A stretch of 64,000 bases of DNA from Simiduia curdlanivorans (GTDB lineage: Bacteria; Pseudomonadota; Gammaproteobacteria; Pseudomonadales; Cellvibrionaceae), in the NCBI RefSeq assembly GCF_030409605.1, contig NZ_JAUFQG010000006.1, positions 806,001 through 870,000 on the forward strand, read 5' to 3'. The notes under the pieces are model-generated. The model was not told where the DNA came from. It worked only from the letters and a program-made list of their open reading frames with translations, and did no database searches. Within the stretch, counting starts at the first letter, position 1, and the number at the start of each line of letters is the position of its first letter. Position numbers and translations under genes: made by a program. Positions 8,789 to 18,038 of this stretch are shown one piece after another.

Positions 8789-9949
8789 CTACAGATTCAG
8801 TTGTTTAATTAAGTCACGCGCAATCACAATGCGCTGAATTTCGCTGGTGCCTTCATAAATGGTGGTGATGCGCACATCGCGCGCCATGCGTTCGAGCGGG
8901 TACTCTTTGATGTAGCCGGCGCCACCGAGCATTTGCAACGCGGTGTAACAGGCATCATTGGCCTTTTCCGAAGCGAACAGTTTTGCCATGGACGCCTCCT
9001 TACCAAAGGCCTTGCCCTGCTCTTTCAACCAAGCGGCCTGCATCAATAACAGGCGCGCGGCTTCCAATTCGGTGGCTCTGTCGGCGAGCATCCACTGCAG
9101 GCCCTGAAAGTTAATGAGCGGCTGATTGAATTGCTCGCGTTCGGCCAAATAATGCGCGGCGAAATCCATTGCCGCCAATCCCACGCCCAAGGCGAGAGAG
9201 CCAATGCCGATACGGCCGCCGGCCAGCTCGGCAACGGCAATGCGAAAGCCATCATTCTCCACACCGAGCATTTGGCTCGCCGGTACTCGGCATTGATCAA
9301 AATGCACTTCGTTGGTGGCGGAGGCTTTTTGCCCCATTTTATCTTCCGCTTTACCAATACTTAACCCTGGGGTGTCGGCGTCGACCAGGAAACAGCTAAT
9401 ACCCTTGCCCTTTTTTGCACTGGGGTCGGTCACTGCCCACACGACGAATACGCCAGCGTACTCGGCGCTGGTGATGTAAATTTTTGAACCGGACAACAGG
9501 AAGTCATCGCCATCGCGCAGGGCGCGGGTTTTCATCCCGGCGGGGTCTGAGCCGGCGCCGCTCTCGGTCAAGCAAAAGGCGCCGGCGGCAAACTCGCCAC
9601 TGCACAATTTCGGTAAGTAATGATTTTTTTGTGCATCACTGCCAACCGCTTGAATCACCTCGGCCACCATATTGCTCACCGACACAGTAACCGCCGTGGA
9701 CGCGCAGGCCTTGGCCAGCTCGGTAATCGCCAAACTAAAGGCCACCACACCGGCTTCGGTGCCGCCATATTGGCCGTCGATGTTTAGCCCCATAAAACCC
9801 AGCGCTGACAATTTCTGCAAATGCCCCAAAAGCAGTTGACGACCGTCCGGGCCTTCCATCTCCGCGGCCACCGGCGCCAGCTCGGCGCTAGCAAAGGCGC
9901 GCGCCGTATCGCAAATCATCTGCTGTTCATCGGTTAGGGAAAAGTGCAT
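8789..9949 (-). CDS. acyl-CoA dehydrogenase (short/branched-chain type)
   Basis: An FAD-dependent acyl-CoA dehydrogenase of 386 aa that introduces the alpha,beta double bond in acyl-CoA. Visible signatures are AFCLTESGAGSDPAGMKT in the middle domain, the C-terminal LGGAGYIKEYPLERMARD, and the catalytic-glutamate loop TTIYEGTSEIQR. The start is placed at the ATG at 9949 because GGAGG lies eight bases upstream; the in-frame extension to 9976 has none. It is first in a two-gene operon with the SDR hydroxyacyl-CoA dehydrogenase, which fits degradation of short or branched acyl-CoA such as that from isoleucine. Confidence 0.92.
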   Translation of the reverse strand: MHFSLTDEQQMICDTARAFASAELAPVAAEMEGPDGRQLLLGHLQKLSALGFMGLNIDGQYGGTEAGVVAFSLAITELAKACASTAVTVSVSNMVAEVIQAVGSDAQKNHYLPKLCSGEFAAGAFCLTESGAGSDPAGMKTRALRDGDDFLLSGSKIYITSAEYAGVFVVWAVTDPSAKKGKGISCFLVDADTPGLSIGKAEDKMGQKASATNEVHFDQCRVPASQMLGVENDGFRIAVAELAGGRIGIGSLALGVGLAAMDFAAHYLAEREQFNQPLINFQGLQWMLADRATELEAARLLLMQAAWLKEQGKAFGKEASMAKLFASEKANDACYTALQMLGGAGYIKEYPLERMARDVRITTIYEGTSEIQRIVIARDLIKQLNL

Positions 9950-10056
9950 GGCGCCTCCAAGTGGTAAAATTGGCACTACATTAGCGCAAGTCTGCCCCGC
10001 AAAACCGGCGTTTTTGACCTAACAAACTCAATTTCGCGCCAATAAAGTATAAAAAA

Positions 10057-10545
10057 TTAGGATTTTGGGACAGCAATGGCAGTTTCCGATTTAACTTCCT
10101 GAATCACCATATAGGTGTGCGTTTCCCGCACCCCCGGCAGCGAGGATAACTTCTCACCCAAAAAGCGGCGGTAATGATTCATCCCGGCCACACGGATTTT
10201 CAGCATGTAATCGAAACCGCCGGCAACCATATGACACTCCTGAATCTCGGCCAGCCCAGCCACCTCTTTATTAAATCTATCCAAGTCTTCGGTGGCGGTA
10301 TTACTCAAGGTCACTTGAATATAGGCCACCAGCGACATATTGAGTTTTTCAGCGTCTAACAAGGCCACGTATTGGCGAATAAAACCATCGCGTTCCAAGC
10401 GTTTCACCCTTTCTAAGCAGGGTGTGGGGCTCAAATTCACCTGTCGAGCCAGCTCCACATTAGACATTCGACCATCCACCTGCAGCAAAGCCAGTATTTT
10501 CCGGTCTGTGCGATCTAAATGGCCCACATCGGGCTTATCCGCCAT
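10057..10545 (-). CDS. Lrp-family transcriptional regulator, probable putA activator
   Basis: A 162-aa Lrp/AsnC protein: N-terminal winged HTH (LDRTDRKILALLQVDGR...LSPTPCLERVKRLERDGFI) and C-terminal RAM ligand domain (IQECHMVAGGFDYMLKIRV). It is close in sequence to enterobacterial Lrp, and its length is typical. The ATG at 10545 follows GGA at about ten bases; the frame can be extended only to a TTG. It is divergent from putA, the arrangement of PutR-type proline-responsive activators, so control of proline catabolism is the likely job. It could instead be the global Lrp. Confidence 0.85.
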   Translation of the reverse strand: MADKPDVGHLDRTDRKILALLQVDGRMSNVELARQVNLSPTPCLERVKRLERDGFIRQYVALLDAEKLNMSLVAYIQVTLSNTATEDLDRFNKEVAGLAEIQECHMVAGGFDYMLKIRVAGMNHYRRFLGEKLSSLPGVRETHTYMVIQEVKSETAIAVPKS

Positions 10546-10560
10546 AGTGTTATATTCCAA

Positions 10561-10866
10561 ATTTTTGTGAGTTAAAAGAACTATACACTATTAAAACGCA
10601 AAAAATGGAGACTAATACTCTCGAAACGCAAAGATAATGCGCACCATCTGCTGTTGAGAATAACAGCTATCATTAACTAAAAGACTACTCTAAACATTAG
10701 AATTTTGTTGTGAGGACAAGCAAGCACCGAGCGCACCTCAGTACCAACTGACGGTGAAACCGGAATTTACACCGCGTAAATGAGGATTTGAGCACGGCGC
10801 TGACGCGGTCATCGCGGCAAAAGGCAATTTTTAAGGTCGCCCTAACCCCGACGGGAGGATTCACAC
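10561..10866. promoter_or_regulatory. divergent control region between the Lrp-type regulator and putA
   Basis: 306 bases without a gene. The part near the regulator is A/T-rich and includes TTAGAATTTTGTTG (about 10698-10711), which resembles the degenerate Lrp binding consensus, and a small CTGTT/AACAG hairpin near 10652. The half nearer putA is GC-richer and ends in GGGAGG eight to ten bases before the putA ATG. I could not place -35/-10 boxes with confidence. A 60-codon minus-strand frame at 10697-10879 looks like a chance frame. Confidence 0.5.
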
Positions 10867-13800
10867 ATGACCCACACACTGGATGCCTTGCGCGACAAAG
10901 CTCGCCTTTACACCTACGCCGATGAAGATCAGTGCGTGCGCGAGCTACTAAGCCAAGCGGATTTGCCCGCCCAGTCGCGCGAAAGTATTTTAAGCGTGGG
11001 CCGCGATCTGGTGATTTCGTCCCGCAACCTGCGCAGCAAGCGCGGCACCTTGGATGCCTTCCTCGAAGAGTTTGGACTGTCCAACCGCGAAGGTATTGCG
11101 CTCATGTGTTTAGCCGAAGCGCTGTTGCGCATTCCCGACGGCGAAACCGCCGACAAATTAATTGCCGAAAAGGTCTCCAGCGGCGATTGGAAAACCCACA
11201 AGGGTCAATCGGATTCGCTGTTTGTTAACGCTTCTACCTGGGGCCTGATGTTGACCGGTAAAATTGTTCGGCTCGACAACGAAATCACCGGCCAAACCTC
11301 GAACTGGTTTAAGGGTTTAGTGGGGCGCATGGGCGAGCCCATGGTGCGCACGGCCATGTTGCAAGCGATGCGTATTATGGGCGGCCAGTATGTGCTGGGT
11401 CGCACCATCAAAGAAGGCATTAAGCGCGGCGCCAGCCAAACCGCCGCCACCCGTTTCTCCTTCGATATGCTGGGCGAAGGCGCACGCACCGAGCGCGACG
11501 CGCTGCGCTATTTCGACTCTTACCGTCAGGCCATCGCCAACATCGCCAAGCACAACAAAGCCAATGGCGTGATCGATTCCGACGGCATTTCAATTAAAGT
11601 ATCGGCGCTGCACGCGCGCTATCAGTACTCGCAATCCGATCGCGTTTTCGCCGAGCTTATGCCGCGAGTAAAAGCACTCGCACTAATGGCCAAAGAAGCC
11701 GACATGGGCTTTAACATCGATGCAGAAGAAGCAGAACGGCTCGACCTCTCGCTCGATATTTTTGCTGAACTGGCCAGCGACGACGACTTAGCCGGCTGGG
11801 ATGGCTTGGGTTTTGTGTTACAGGCCTACCAAAAGCGTGCGCCCCACATTGCCCACTGGTTGATTCAATTAGGCAGGGAAAAAAATCGCAAATTTATGGT
11901 GCGCCTAGTCAAGGGCGCCTATTGGGATACCGAAATTAAACACGCGCAGGAACTCGGTTTAAGCGACTACCCGGTGTTCACCCGCAAAGCTAACTCGGAT
12001 TTGAGTTATCAGGTGTGCGCAAGTATTTTACTGGCTGCCAACGACGTTATTTTTGCCCAGTTTGCCACCCACAATGCGCACACGGTATCGACCATTCTAG
12101 CGCTGGTAAAACCCGGTCAGGCCTTCGAGTTCCAACGCTTGCACGGCATGGGCCAATTGTTGTTCGAACAAGCCCAAGCCATTAACCCGAACATCGCCAT
12201 TCGTGTTTACGCTCCCATCGGTGCGCACGAAGATTTGCTGCCCTATTTAGTGCGGCGTTTATTAGAAAACGGCGCCAACTCCTCCTTCGTTAACCGCTTT
12301 ATGGATGACGATACGCCGGCCGAATGGTTAGTGCCAGACATCGCTTTAAAGGTCGCCAGCTTCAATCCGTTCCGCCACCCGGCCATTCCCGTGCCCGCGC
12401 ATTTATTTAGCCAAAGCGAAATGCCGCGCGCCAACGCTCCGGGCTTTAACCTCGAGCATATTGAACACAGCAATTGGCTGTTGGAAAAAACCAATGCCTT
12501 GGTGGAGAAGCAGTACCAGAGTTATTCGCTGATTAACGGCGAGGCACACACAGGTGCCGCAAAGCCGCTACACAGCCCCGCCAATACCCAATTAATTCTG
12601 GGCGAAGTGGTTGAAGCCGATGAAAAAGCCATCGAAAGCGCCGTCACCAGCGCCTGTTTATCGCAAGCGGCCTGGAATAATTTAGGCGGCGAGCGACGCG
12701 CATTAATTTTAGAAAAAATTGGCGAGCTACTGGAAGTGAATTACGCCGAGCTGGTCAGCTTAATTAGCCGAGAAGCCGGGCGCACACTGAACGACGGCAT
12801 TAGCGAGGTGCGCGAAGCCATCGACTTCTGTCACTACTATGCCGCCAGCAGCCGCCAGCACTTTGTTATTCCCACATCGCTCACAGGCCCAACCGGTGAG
12901 GTAAACGAACTTTCGCTGCACGGCCGCGGCGTGTTTGTGTGTATTAGCCCGTGGAATTTCCCACTGGCTATTTTTGTCGGCCAAGTAGCCGCCGCTCTAG
13001 TGGCTGGTAACTGCGTCATCGCCAAGCCGGCGGAACAAACCCCCTTGGTAGCGGCCTTCACCGTGAATTTAATGCACCAGGCCGGCGTGCCCAAGGAAGT
13101 ACTTCAACTATTGATTGGCGACGGCGCAGCCATTGGAAAACACTTGTTGAGCGACCCGCGCATAGCCGGCGTTGCCTTTACTGGCTCCACTGAAACGGCG
13201 CGTATCATCAACCTACAGCTGGCGCAAAAACCTGGCCCCATCGTGCCTTTTATTGCCGAAACCGGCGGTATGAATGCGATGATTGCCTGCTCTTCCGCGC
13301 TACCCGAACAACTGGTTGACGATGTGGTTACCTCGGCCTTTTTAAGCGCCGGCCAGCGCTGTTCTGCGCTGCGCGTCTTATTTTTACAAAACGATATCGC
13401 CGATCGCACCATCGAATTATTGAAAGGTGCATGCGACGAATTGCGCCTCGGCAACCCTTGGGAACTCAACACCGATATGGGGCCAGTGATCGACGCCGAC
13501 GCGCTGAAGTTACTGACCGACCATATGGAAAAAATGCACGCTCAGGCCAAGGTTCTGTATCAATACGACAGCGCCAAAGTACCGCAAGACGGTTACTTTT
13601 TCGGGCCACAAATTGTCGAGCTGAAAAACTTAGCGCAGTTAGAGCGCGAAGTGTTTGGCCCGGTTTTGCACATAGTGCGCTACAAAACCAACGAGCTGGA
13701 GCAGGTTGTTGAACAAATCAATGCCTCCGGCTACGGCTTAACCCTCGGCGTGCACACCCGCGTTGAATCCATGGCCAAGAAAATATTCCGCTTAGCGCGC

Positions 13801-14031
13801 GTGGGTAACACCTACGTCAACCGCAATATGGTGGGCGCTGTGGTGGGTGTTAACCCCTTTGGCGGCCAAGGCCTATCGGGCACAGGACCAAAAGCTGGCG
13901 GGCCCTTGTACGTGCGCCGCTTTGCCACCGAGCGCACCTACACCAACAATGTTTCGGCCACTGGCGGCAACATCGCGCTGTTTAGCGTTGCCGGTACCGA
14001 TGAGCCGATCATGCCCATACGCCAGCTCTAA
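10867..14031 (+). CDS. putA: bifunctional proline dehydrogenase / delta-1-pyrroline-5-carboxylate dehydrogenase
   Basis: A 1054-aa PutA that oxidises proline to glutamate in two steps at the inner membrane face. The FAD-binding PRODH barrel (about residues 150-470) has FMVRLVKGAYWD, FEFQRLHGMGQ and RVYAPIGAHEDLLPYLVRRLLENG. The ALDH half (about 540-1010) has SPWNFPLAIF, AFTGSTETA, the catalytic Glu in AETGGMNAM and the catalytic Cys in SAGQRCSALRV. At 1054 aa it lacks both the N-terminal ribbon-helix-helix DNA-binding domain and the long C-terminal domain of the ~1300-aa PutAs, so it cannot autoregulate. The divergent Lrp-type gene probably does that. GGGAGG precedes the ATG. Confidence 0.97.
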   Translation: MTHTLDALRDKARLYTYADEDQCVRELLSQADLPAQSRESILSVGRDLVISSRNLRSKRGTLDAFLEEFGLSNREGIALMCLAEALLRIPDGETADKLIAEKVSSGDWKTHKGQSDSLFVNASTWGLMLTGKIVRLDNEITGQTSNWFKGLVGRMGEPMVRTAMLQAMRIMGGQYVLGRTIKEGIKRGASQTAATRFSFDMLGEGARTERDALRYFDSYRQAIANIAKHNKANGVIDSDGISIKVSALHARYQYSQSDRVFAELMPRVKALALMAKEADMGFNIDAEEAERLDLSLDIFAELASDDDLAGWDGLGFVLQAYQKRAPHIAHWLIQLGREKNRKFMVRLVKGAYWDTEIKHAQELGLSDYPVFTRKANSDLSYQVCASILLAANDVIFAQFATHNAHTVSTILALVKPGQAFEFQRLHGMGQLLFEQAQAINPNIAIRVYAPIGAHEDLLPYLVRRLLENGANSSFVNRFMDDDTPAEWLVPDIALKVASFNPFRHPAIPVPAHLFSQSEMPRANAPGFNLEHIEHSNWLLEKTNALVEKQYQSYSLINGEAHTGAAKPLHSPANTQLILGEVVEADEKAIESAVTSACLSQAAWNNLGGERRALILEKIGELLEVNYAELVSLISREAGRTLNDGISEVREAIDFCHYYAASSRQHFVIPTSLTGPTGEVNELSLHGRGVFVCISPWNFPLAIFVGQVAAALVAGNCVIAKPAEQTPLVAAFTVNLMHQAGVPKEVLQLLIGDGAAIGKHLLSDPRIAGVAFTGSTETARIINLQLAQKPGPIVPFIAETGGMNAMIACSSALPEQLVDDVVTSAFLSAGQRCSALRVLFLQNDIADRTIELLKGACDELRLGNPWELNTDMGPVIDADALKLLTDHMEKMHAQAKVLYQYDSAKVPQDGYFFGPQIVELKNLAQLEREVFGPVLHIVRYKTNELEQVVEQINASGYGLTLGVHTRVESMAKKIFRLARVGNTYVNRNMVGAVVGVNPFGGQGLSGTGPKAGGPLYVRRFATERTYTNNVSATGGNIALFSVAGTDEPIMPIRQL

Positions 14032-14062
14032 AACAGTTAGTCATAACCATCGCTGTTAACCT

Positions 14063-14095
14063 GAAAGCCCTGCCTCTCCGGAGGCTAGGGCTTTC
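14063..14095 (+). terminator. putA terminator
   Basis: A long GAAAGCCCT...AGGGCTTTC stem enclosing an inner CCTC/GAGG stem, followed by T-rich sequence (TTGTACTTTCTTG), 32 bases after the putA stop. Confidence 0.8.
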
Positions 14096-14171
14096 TTGTA
14101 CTTTCTTGTGCTCGCTTGCACCGCGTTTTATAGTGGCATGCCTACCCATGTCAACTTAGTTCGAGCCCGCC

Positions 14172-14630
14172 ATGCCTGACCCCCATTGGACCTTACAAAG
14201 CTTTGACCAACTCAGCAATCAGCAACTTTATGCGCTGCTGCAGGCGCGTAGCCGAGTCTTCGTGATGGAGCAACAGTGTATTTATCAGGATCAAGATGAC
14301 ATTGATTTTCACGCGCTGCACTTATGTTGCTGGCGCGGTCAAACCCTACTGGCCTATCTGCGCATCATTCCCGCCGGCGTTAGTTTTGATGAAGTATCCA
14401 TCGGCCGGGTGTTAACCACGGACGCGGCGCGCGGCCGAGGCTTGGGTAAAGAGCTCATGCAACGCGCCATTGCCGCCTGTCAACTGCATTACCCAAGCCA
14501 GGGTATTCGCATTGGCGCACAGGATTATTTGCGCCGTTTTTATCAAGATCTTGGCTTTACCGTGGACTCGGATATTTATGACGAAGACGGAATAGCCCAT
14601 GTGGAAATGATTTTCCCCGCCCAAGCTTAA
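14172..14630 (+). CDS. elaA: GNAT-family N-acetyltransferase ElaA
   Basis: A 152-aa GNAT protein of the ElaA type. It shows the ElaA-specific opening (QLYALLQARSRVFVMEQQCIYQDQDDID), the acetyl-CoA pyrophosphate-binding motif VLTTDAARGRGLGKELM and the C-terminal YLRRFYQDLGF. The family is widespread and cytoplasmic, but the acceptor substrate is not established. It follows the putA terminator and is convergent with the next gene, so it is probably monocistronic. Confidence 0.88.
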   Translation: MPDPHWTLQSFDQLSNQQLYALLQARSRVFVMEQQCIYQDQDDIDFHALHLCCWRGQTLLAYLRIIPAGVSFDEVSIGRVLTTDAARGRGLGKELMQRAIAACQLHYPSQGIRIGAQDYLRRFYQDLGFTVDSDIYDEDGIAHVEMIFPAQA

Positions 14631-14642
14631 CCGCAGGTGATG

Positions 14643-15602
14643 TTAATAACCCCGCGCAAAATCAATCGGATAATCTAGCGCTTGCCCGCGACTAAAACGC
14701 TGAAAATTTTTCGCGAATATTGCGGCAATATCCTCGGCAAAGGTGACTGCCGCATTGTGCGGCGTAATCGTCAGGTTCGGCGCAAGCCACAGAGGGTGGT
14801 TTTCCGGTAACGGTTCTGAGGCAAACACATCGAGCACCGCCGCGGCCAATTCACCAGCGATTAAAGCGGCAAGCAAGTCCTGCTCATTCACCAGCGAACC
14901 CCGCCCCACGTTAATGAATAACGCCGATTTTTTCAGTTTGGCGAGAAACTGTTTATCCACTAACTGCTGCGTTGCGGGCGTCGACGGCAGGGTGAGCACA
15001 ACAATGTCGGCCTCAGTTAATTGATTTTCCAGCGCAGACAAAGCCACCACTTTGTCGATACCTGCAACGGATTTGCCGGTGCGATTAACGCCTATCACCG
15101 AGAGGCCAAAATGGGTTGCGGTTTGCGCGAGGTGCACACCGATAGAGCCAGTGCCCAGTATCGCCATGGTTTGTTTACTCAGCGCTCGATAGGGCAAGGG
15201 CTGCCAGTTTTTTTCACTTTGGCAACGGCGATAATAAGCGCTGTGTCGACTGTGTGCCAAAACGGCAGCGAACACATATTCACTGATCAGCGGCCCGAAA
15301 ATATTTTTCACCCCGGTGAGTTGATAATCCTTACGGCAGGCCGAGTCAACTAACGGCTCGACACCGGCAAAAGTAGACTGCAGCCAGCGCAATTTTTTCG
15401 CGCGCTGAAGAACTGGCGCCGCCCAGGCCGGCTGGGCCAATAAAATATCGGCCTGATCAATGACATCGGCCAAGGCTCGTTGATCTTCGAGCACAACAAA
15501 GTGTGGCGGCGGCGCGTCTGCTGTCATGAAATAGCGCGGTAAACATTGCGCAATAGCCGCTGCATTTTCCGCCGCGATAACACAGGTTAAATCGTCTGTC
15601 AT
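14643..15602 (-). CDS. D-2-hydroxyacid dehydrogenase (NAD(P)-dependent, GhrA-like)
   Basis: A 319-aa D-isomer-specific 2-hydroxyacid dehydrogenase. It has the nucleotide-binding motif GTGSIGVHLAQ near residue 150, the catalytic Arg in INVGRGSLVNEQDLL, the Glu in LDVFASEPLP and the His in ITPHNAA. The family reduces glyoxylate, hydroxypyruvate or related 2-oxoacids in the cytoplasm, and the overall shape is closest to GhrA-like enzymes. It is convergent with elaA, with stop codons 12 bases apart. Specificity cannot be fixed from sequence alone. Confidence 0.88.
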   Translation of the reverse strand: MTDDLTCVIAAENAAAIAQCLPRYFMTADAPPPHFVVLEDQRALADVIDQADILLAQPAWAAPVLQRAKKLRWLQSTFAGVEPLVDSACRKDYQLTGVKNIFGPLISEYVFAAVLAHSRHSAYYRRCQSEKNWQPLPYRALSKQTMAILGTGSIGVHLAQTATHFGLSVIGVNRTGKSVAGIDKVVALSALENQLTEADIVVLTLPSTPATQQLVDKQFLAKLKKSALFINVGRGSLVNEQDLLAALIAGELAAAVLDVFASEPLPENHPLWLAPNLTITPHNAAVTFAEDIAAIFAKNFQRFSRGQALDYPIDFARGY

Positions 15603-15782
15603 AGCGATGTCACTCGTTCCAATAGCCGCATGTTTAACACCCGCACATCCAATTTAAGTAACACTGGGTGCGACATTTTGTCCTATGTTGCCACGACTCT
15701 GCGGTCTTTATACTGGCCACCAACATAAGATCAACTCGCACAATAACAAGCCATGATCGGCCACACTAGACTAGGAAGCCTA

Positions 15783-17912
15783 ATGTTTACCTTGACCGCT
15801 CGCGCCCGACTCATCCCCTCTCTCGCCCTACTTTCAAGCCTGCAGGCAACCCATGCGCTGGCTGTGGAACAGGTTTCTATTCTAGAAACCATTACCGTCA
15901 CAGCAACACGAGAAGAGGTGCGCCTAGCCGACACCGCCGCCAGTGTAGGCATTTTAACGGAACAGGCGCTGGCCGAGATAAACCCTATGCACTCGGCCGA
16001 TGCACTCAATAGAATCGCCGGTGTAAACGTCGTACAGCTCGGCAGTGGCGGCTCCGGTGTTGCGGCCGCTATTCGGCAACCTGTGTCCTACAACCCCGTG
16101 TATCTCTATTTAGAGAATGGCGTCCCCACGCGCTCGCCCGGCTTTTTTAATCACAACGCCTTGTATGAAGTGAACGTCAGCCAAGCAGACAGTGTTGAAG
16201 TGTTCAAAGGCCCGGGCTCGGCACTTTACGGCAGCGACGCCATCGGCGGACTGGTTAATGTCATTACTGGTCGGGCCGCAACTGAGAGCTATGCCAAGCT
16301 CAACGCCGAAGGCGGCGAGCATGGTTGGAAGCGCGCGCAATTAAAAGGCGCCCATGTGGGTGATGACCATAGTATTAGCGGCGCCCTTGCCGTGACCGAC
16401 AGCGACGGCTGGCGCGAACACACGGCTTACCAGCGAACCGATGCCAACCTCAATTGGAACACCATTGTGGGCAGCTTCGATGTGGTCACCTTATTCACCG
16501 GCAGCGAGTTAGAAAACGAATCCGGTGGGGCGGGGCTACTGCGGCAAGATTATCTCAACAACCCAGAAAAAGCCGGCAACTTAATTGGTTATCGCGATGT
16601 GAGCGCCTATCGCCTGACCAGCCAATGGCACGCCGAATTGGGCGACGGCGAAATCACCCTAACGCCCTTCGCACGCCAAAATGATTTGGAATATATCGCC
16701 ACTTGGACACTCAACACCGGCCGTGAAGTCTGCAAACCTTGGCAAAGCCCCAACTGCCAACTGGACTCACAAGACGCACACATTAATCAAAATGGTCACA
16801 GCTCTGTGGGCATACAGGTTAAATACAAACGCGATATTAGCGCCATTAATGGTTTGATGGTCACTGGTCTTGACACCGACCTGAGCCGCGGCGACACCAC
16901 GCAAACCTATATTACCCGCACAGATTCAGACCCAGGTAGCTATTGGTTAAGCTATCAAAAAGAGCAGGATATTTACGATTACCGAGTGGACTTCAGCGCA
17001 CTCGCGCCCTACCTGCACATCGAGAGCCAAATCACCCAGAGCCTACGGATTTCAGCGGGCTTGCGCTACGACCAAATTGACTACGACTACCACACCGAGC
17101 TTAGCCCTAACGATGCCCAGGGCTCCATCCACAAGCGCCCGGAAGACACACAACTGAGCTACAACCACACCAGCCCGAAGCTCGGCCTGACCTGGCAAAT
17201 AAATGATCGCTACAACAGCTACATGGCCTACCGCCACGCTTTTCGCATTCCGACGGAGGGGCAACTGTTTCGCTCCGGGGCAACGGTGGATTCAACCGCT
17301 TTAGCGCCGGTGAAAGCCGACAGTTTTGAAATCGGTTTACGCGGTACACCGGCCGAGTGGTTAAATATCGACACCAGTATTTATCACATGATTTTGCAAG
17401 ATGAGATCATCAGCCTAACAGACAACAGCACCGGTGCTCGCTACTATAGCAACGCCGGAAAAACCCAGCACCAAGGGCTGGAGCTGGCGCTATCGGCTAG
17501 CCTGGAAGAAAATTGGCAGACCGGTTTCGCCTACACCTATGCCCTACACACTTATGTGGATTGGCAAGATGGCAGCAATGATTACAGCGGCTTAGAGCAA
17601 CCCAATGCACCCAAACACATAGGTAACCTTTGGTTGCAATACCGGCCGAACTGGCTTAACGGTGGACGCATCGAAGCTGAGTGGCGCCATCAAAGCCCGT
17701 CCTTTATCGATGAAGCCAACACCCTCAGCTACGAAGGTCATGACCTGTTTAATCTGCGCGGAAGTTTTAATCTCTCAGATGAACTGCAACTCTACGCAAA
17801 CTTACTCAATGCAACCGACGCGCGCTTTGCTGAATCCGTTGCTAAGTGGGGGCCAACTTACACACCCGGGCGGCCACGCACGCTGATCGCGGGCATTAAT
17901 TACAGTTTCTAA
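15783..17912 (+). CDS. TonB-dependent outer-membrane receptor (siderophore/heme/metal type)
   Basis: A 709-aa receptor with a signal peptide (cleavage after THALA), a TonB-box-like ETITVTATRE, a plug domain (VQLGSGGSGVAAAIR...DSVEVFKGPGSALYGSDAIGGLVNVI) and a beta-barrel ending in ...RTLIAGINYSF with the terminal Phe. The start is placed at the ATG at 15783 because AGGAAG lies just upstream; the ATG 30 bases earlier has none. The downstream PepSY membrane protein and the plug type suggest iron-complex or other metal uptake. I saw no convincing Fur box upstream. Confidence 0.92.
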   Translation: MFTLTARARLIPSLALLSSLQATHALAVEQVSILETITVTATREEVRLADTAASVGILTEQALAEINPMHSADALNRIAGVNVVQLGSGGSGVAAAIRQPVSYNPVYLYLENGVPTRSPGFFNHNALYEVNVSQADSVEVFKGPGSALYGSDAIGGLVNVITGRAATESYAKLNAEGGEHGWKRAQLKGAHVGDDHSISGALAVTDSDGWREHTAYQRTDANLNWNTIVGSFDVVTLFTGSELENESGGAGLLRQDYLNNPEKAGNLIGYRDVSAYRLTSQWHAELGDGEITLTPFARQNDLEYIATWTLNTGREVCKPWQSPNCQLDSQDAHINQNGHSSVGIQVKYKRDISAINGLMVTGLDTDLSRGDTTQTYITRTDSDPGSYWLSYQKEQDIYDYRVDFSALAPYLHIESQITQSLRISAGLRYDQIDYDYHTELSPNDAQGSIHKRPEDTQLSYNHTSPKLGLTWQINDRYNSYMAYRHAFRIPTEGQLFRSGATVDSTALAPVKADSFEIGLRGTPAEWLNIDTSIYHMILQDEIISLTDNSTGARYYSNAGKTQHQGLELALSASLEENWQTGFAYTYALHTYVDWQDGSNDYSGLEQPNAPKHIGNLWLQYRPNWLNGGRIEAEWRHQSPSFIDEANTLSYEGHDLFNLRGSFNLSDELQLYANLLNATDARFAESVAKWGPTYTPGRPRTLIAGINYSF

Positions 17913-18038
17913 AATAGCACTTTCTAAAATTGCACCGTCTAAATGGCGCGGGTTTTGCCAGCGCCAATTGATCTAGAGGCGGACATATTCACCGTGTTAT
18001 GCGCTGTGAATGACCTACGAATTAGCCACAAGTTAACT

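Noticed and set aside
10697..10879. A 60-codon minus-strand frame upstream of putA.
   Set aside because: It overlaps the putA start and its ribosome-binding site and has no gene-like features.
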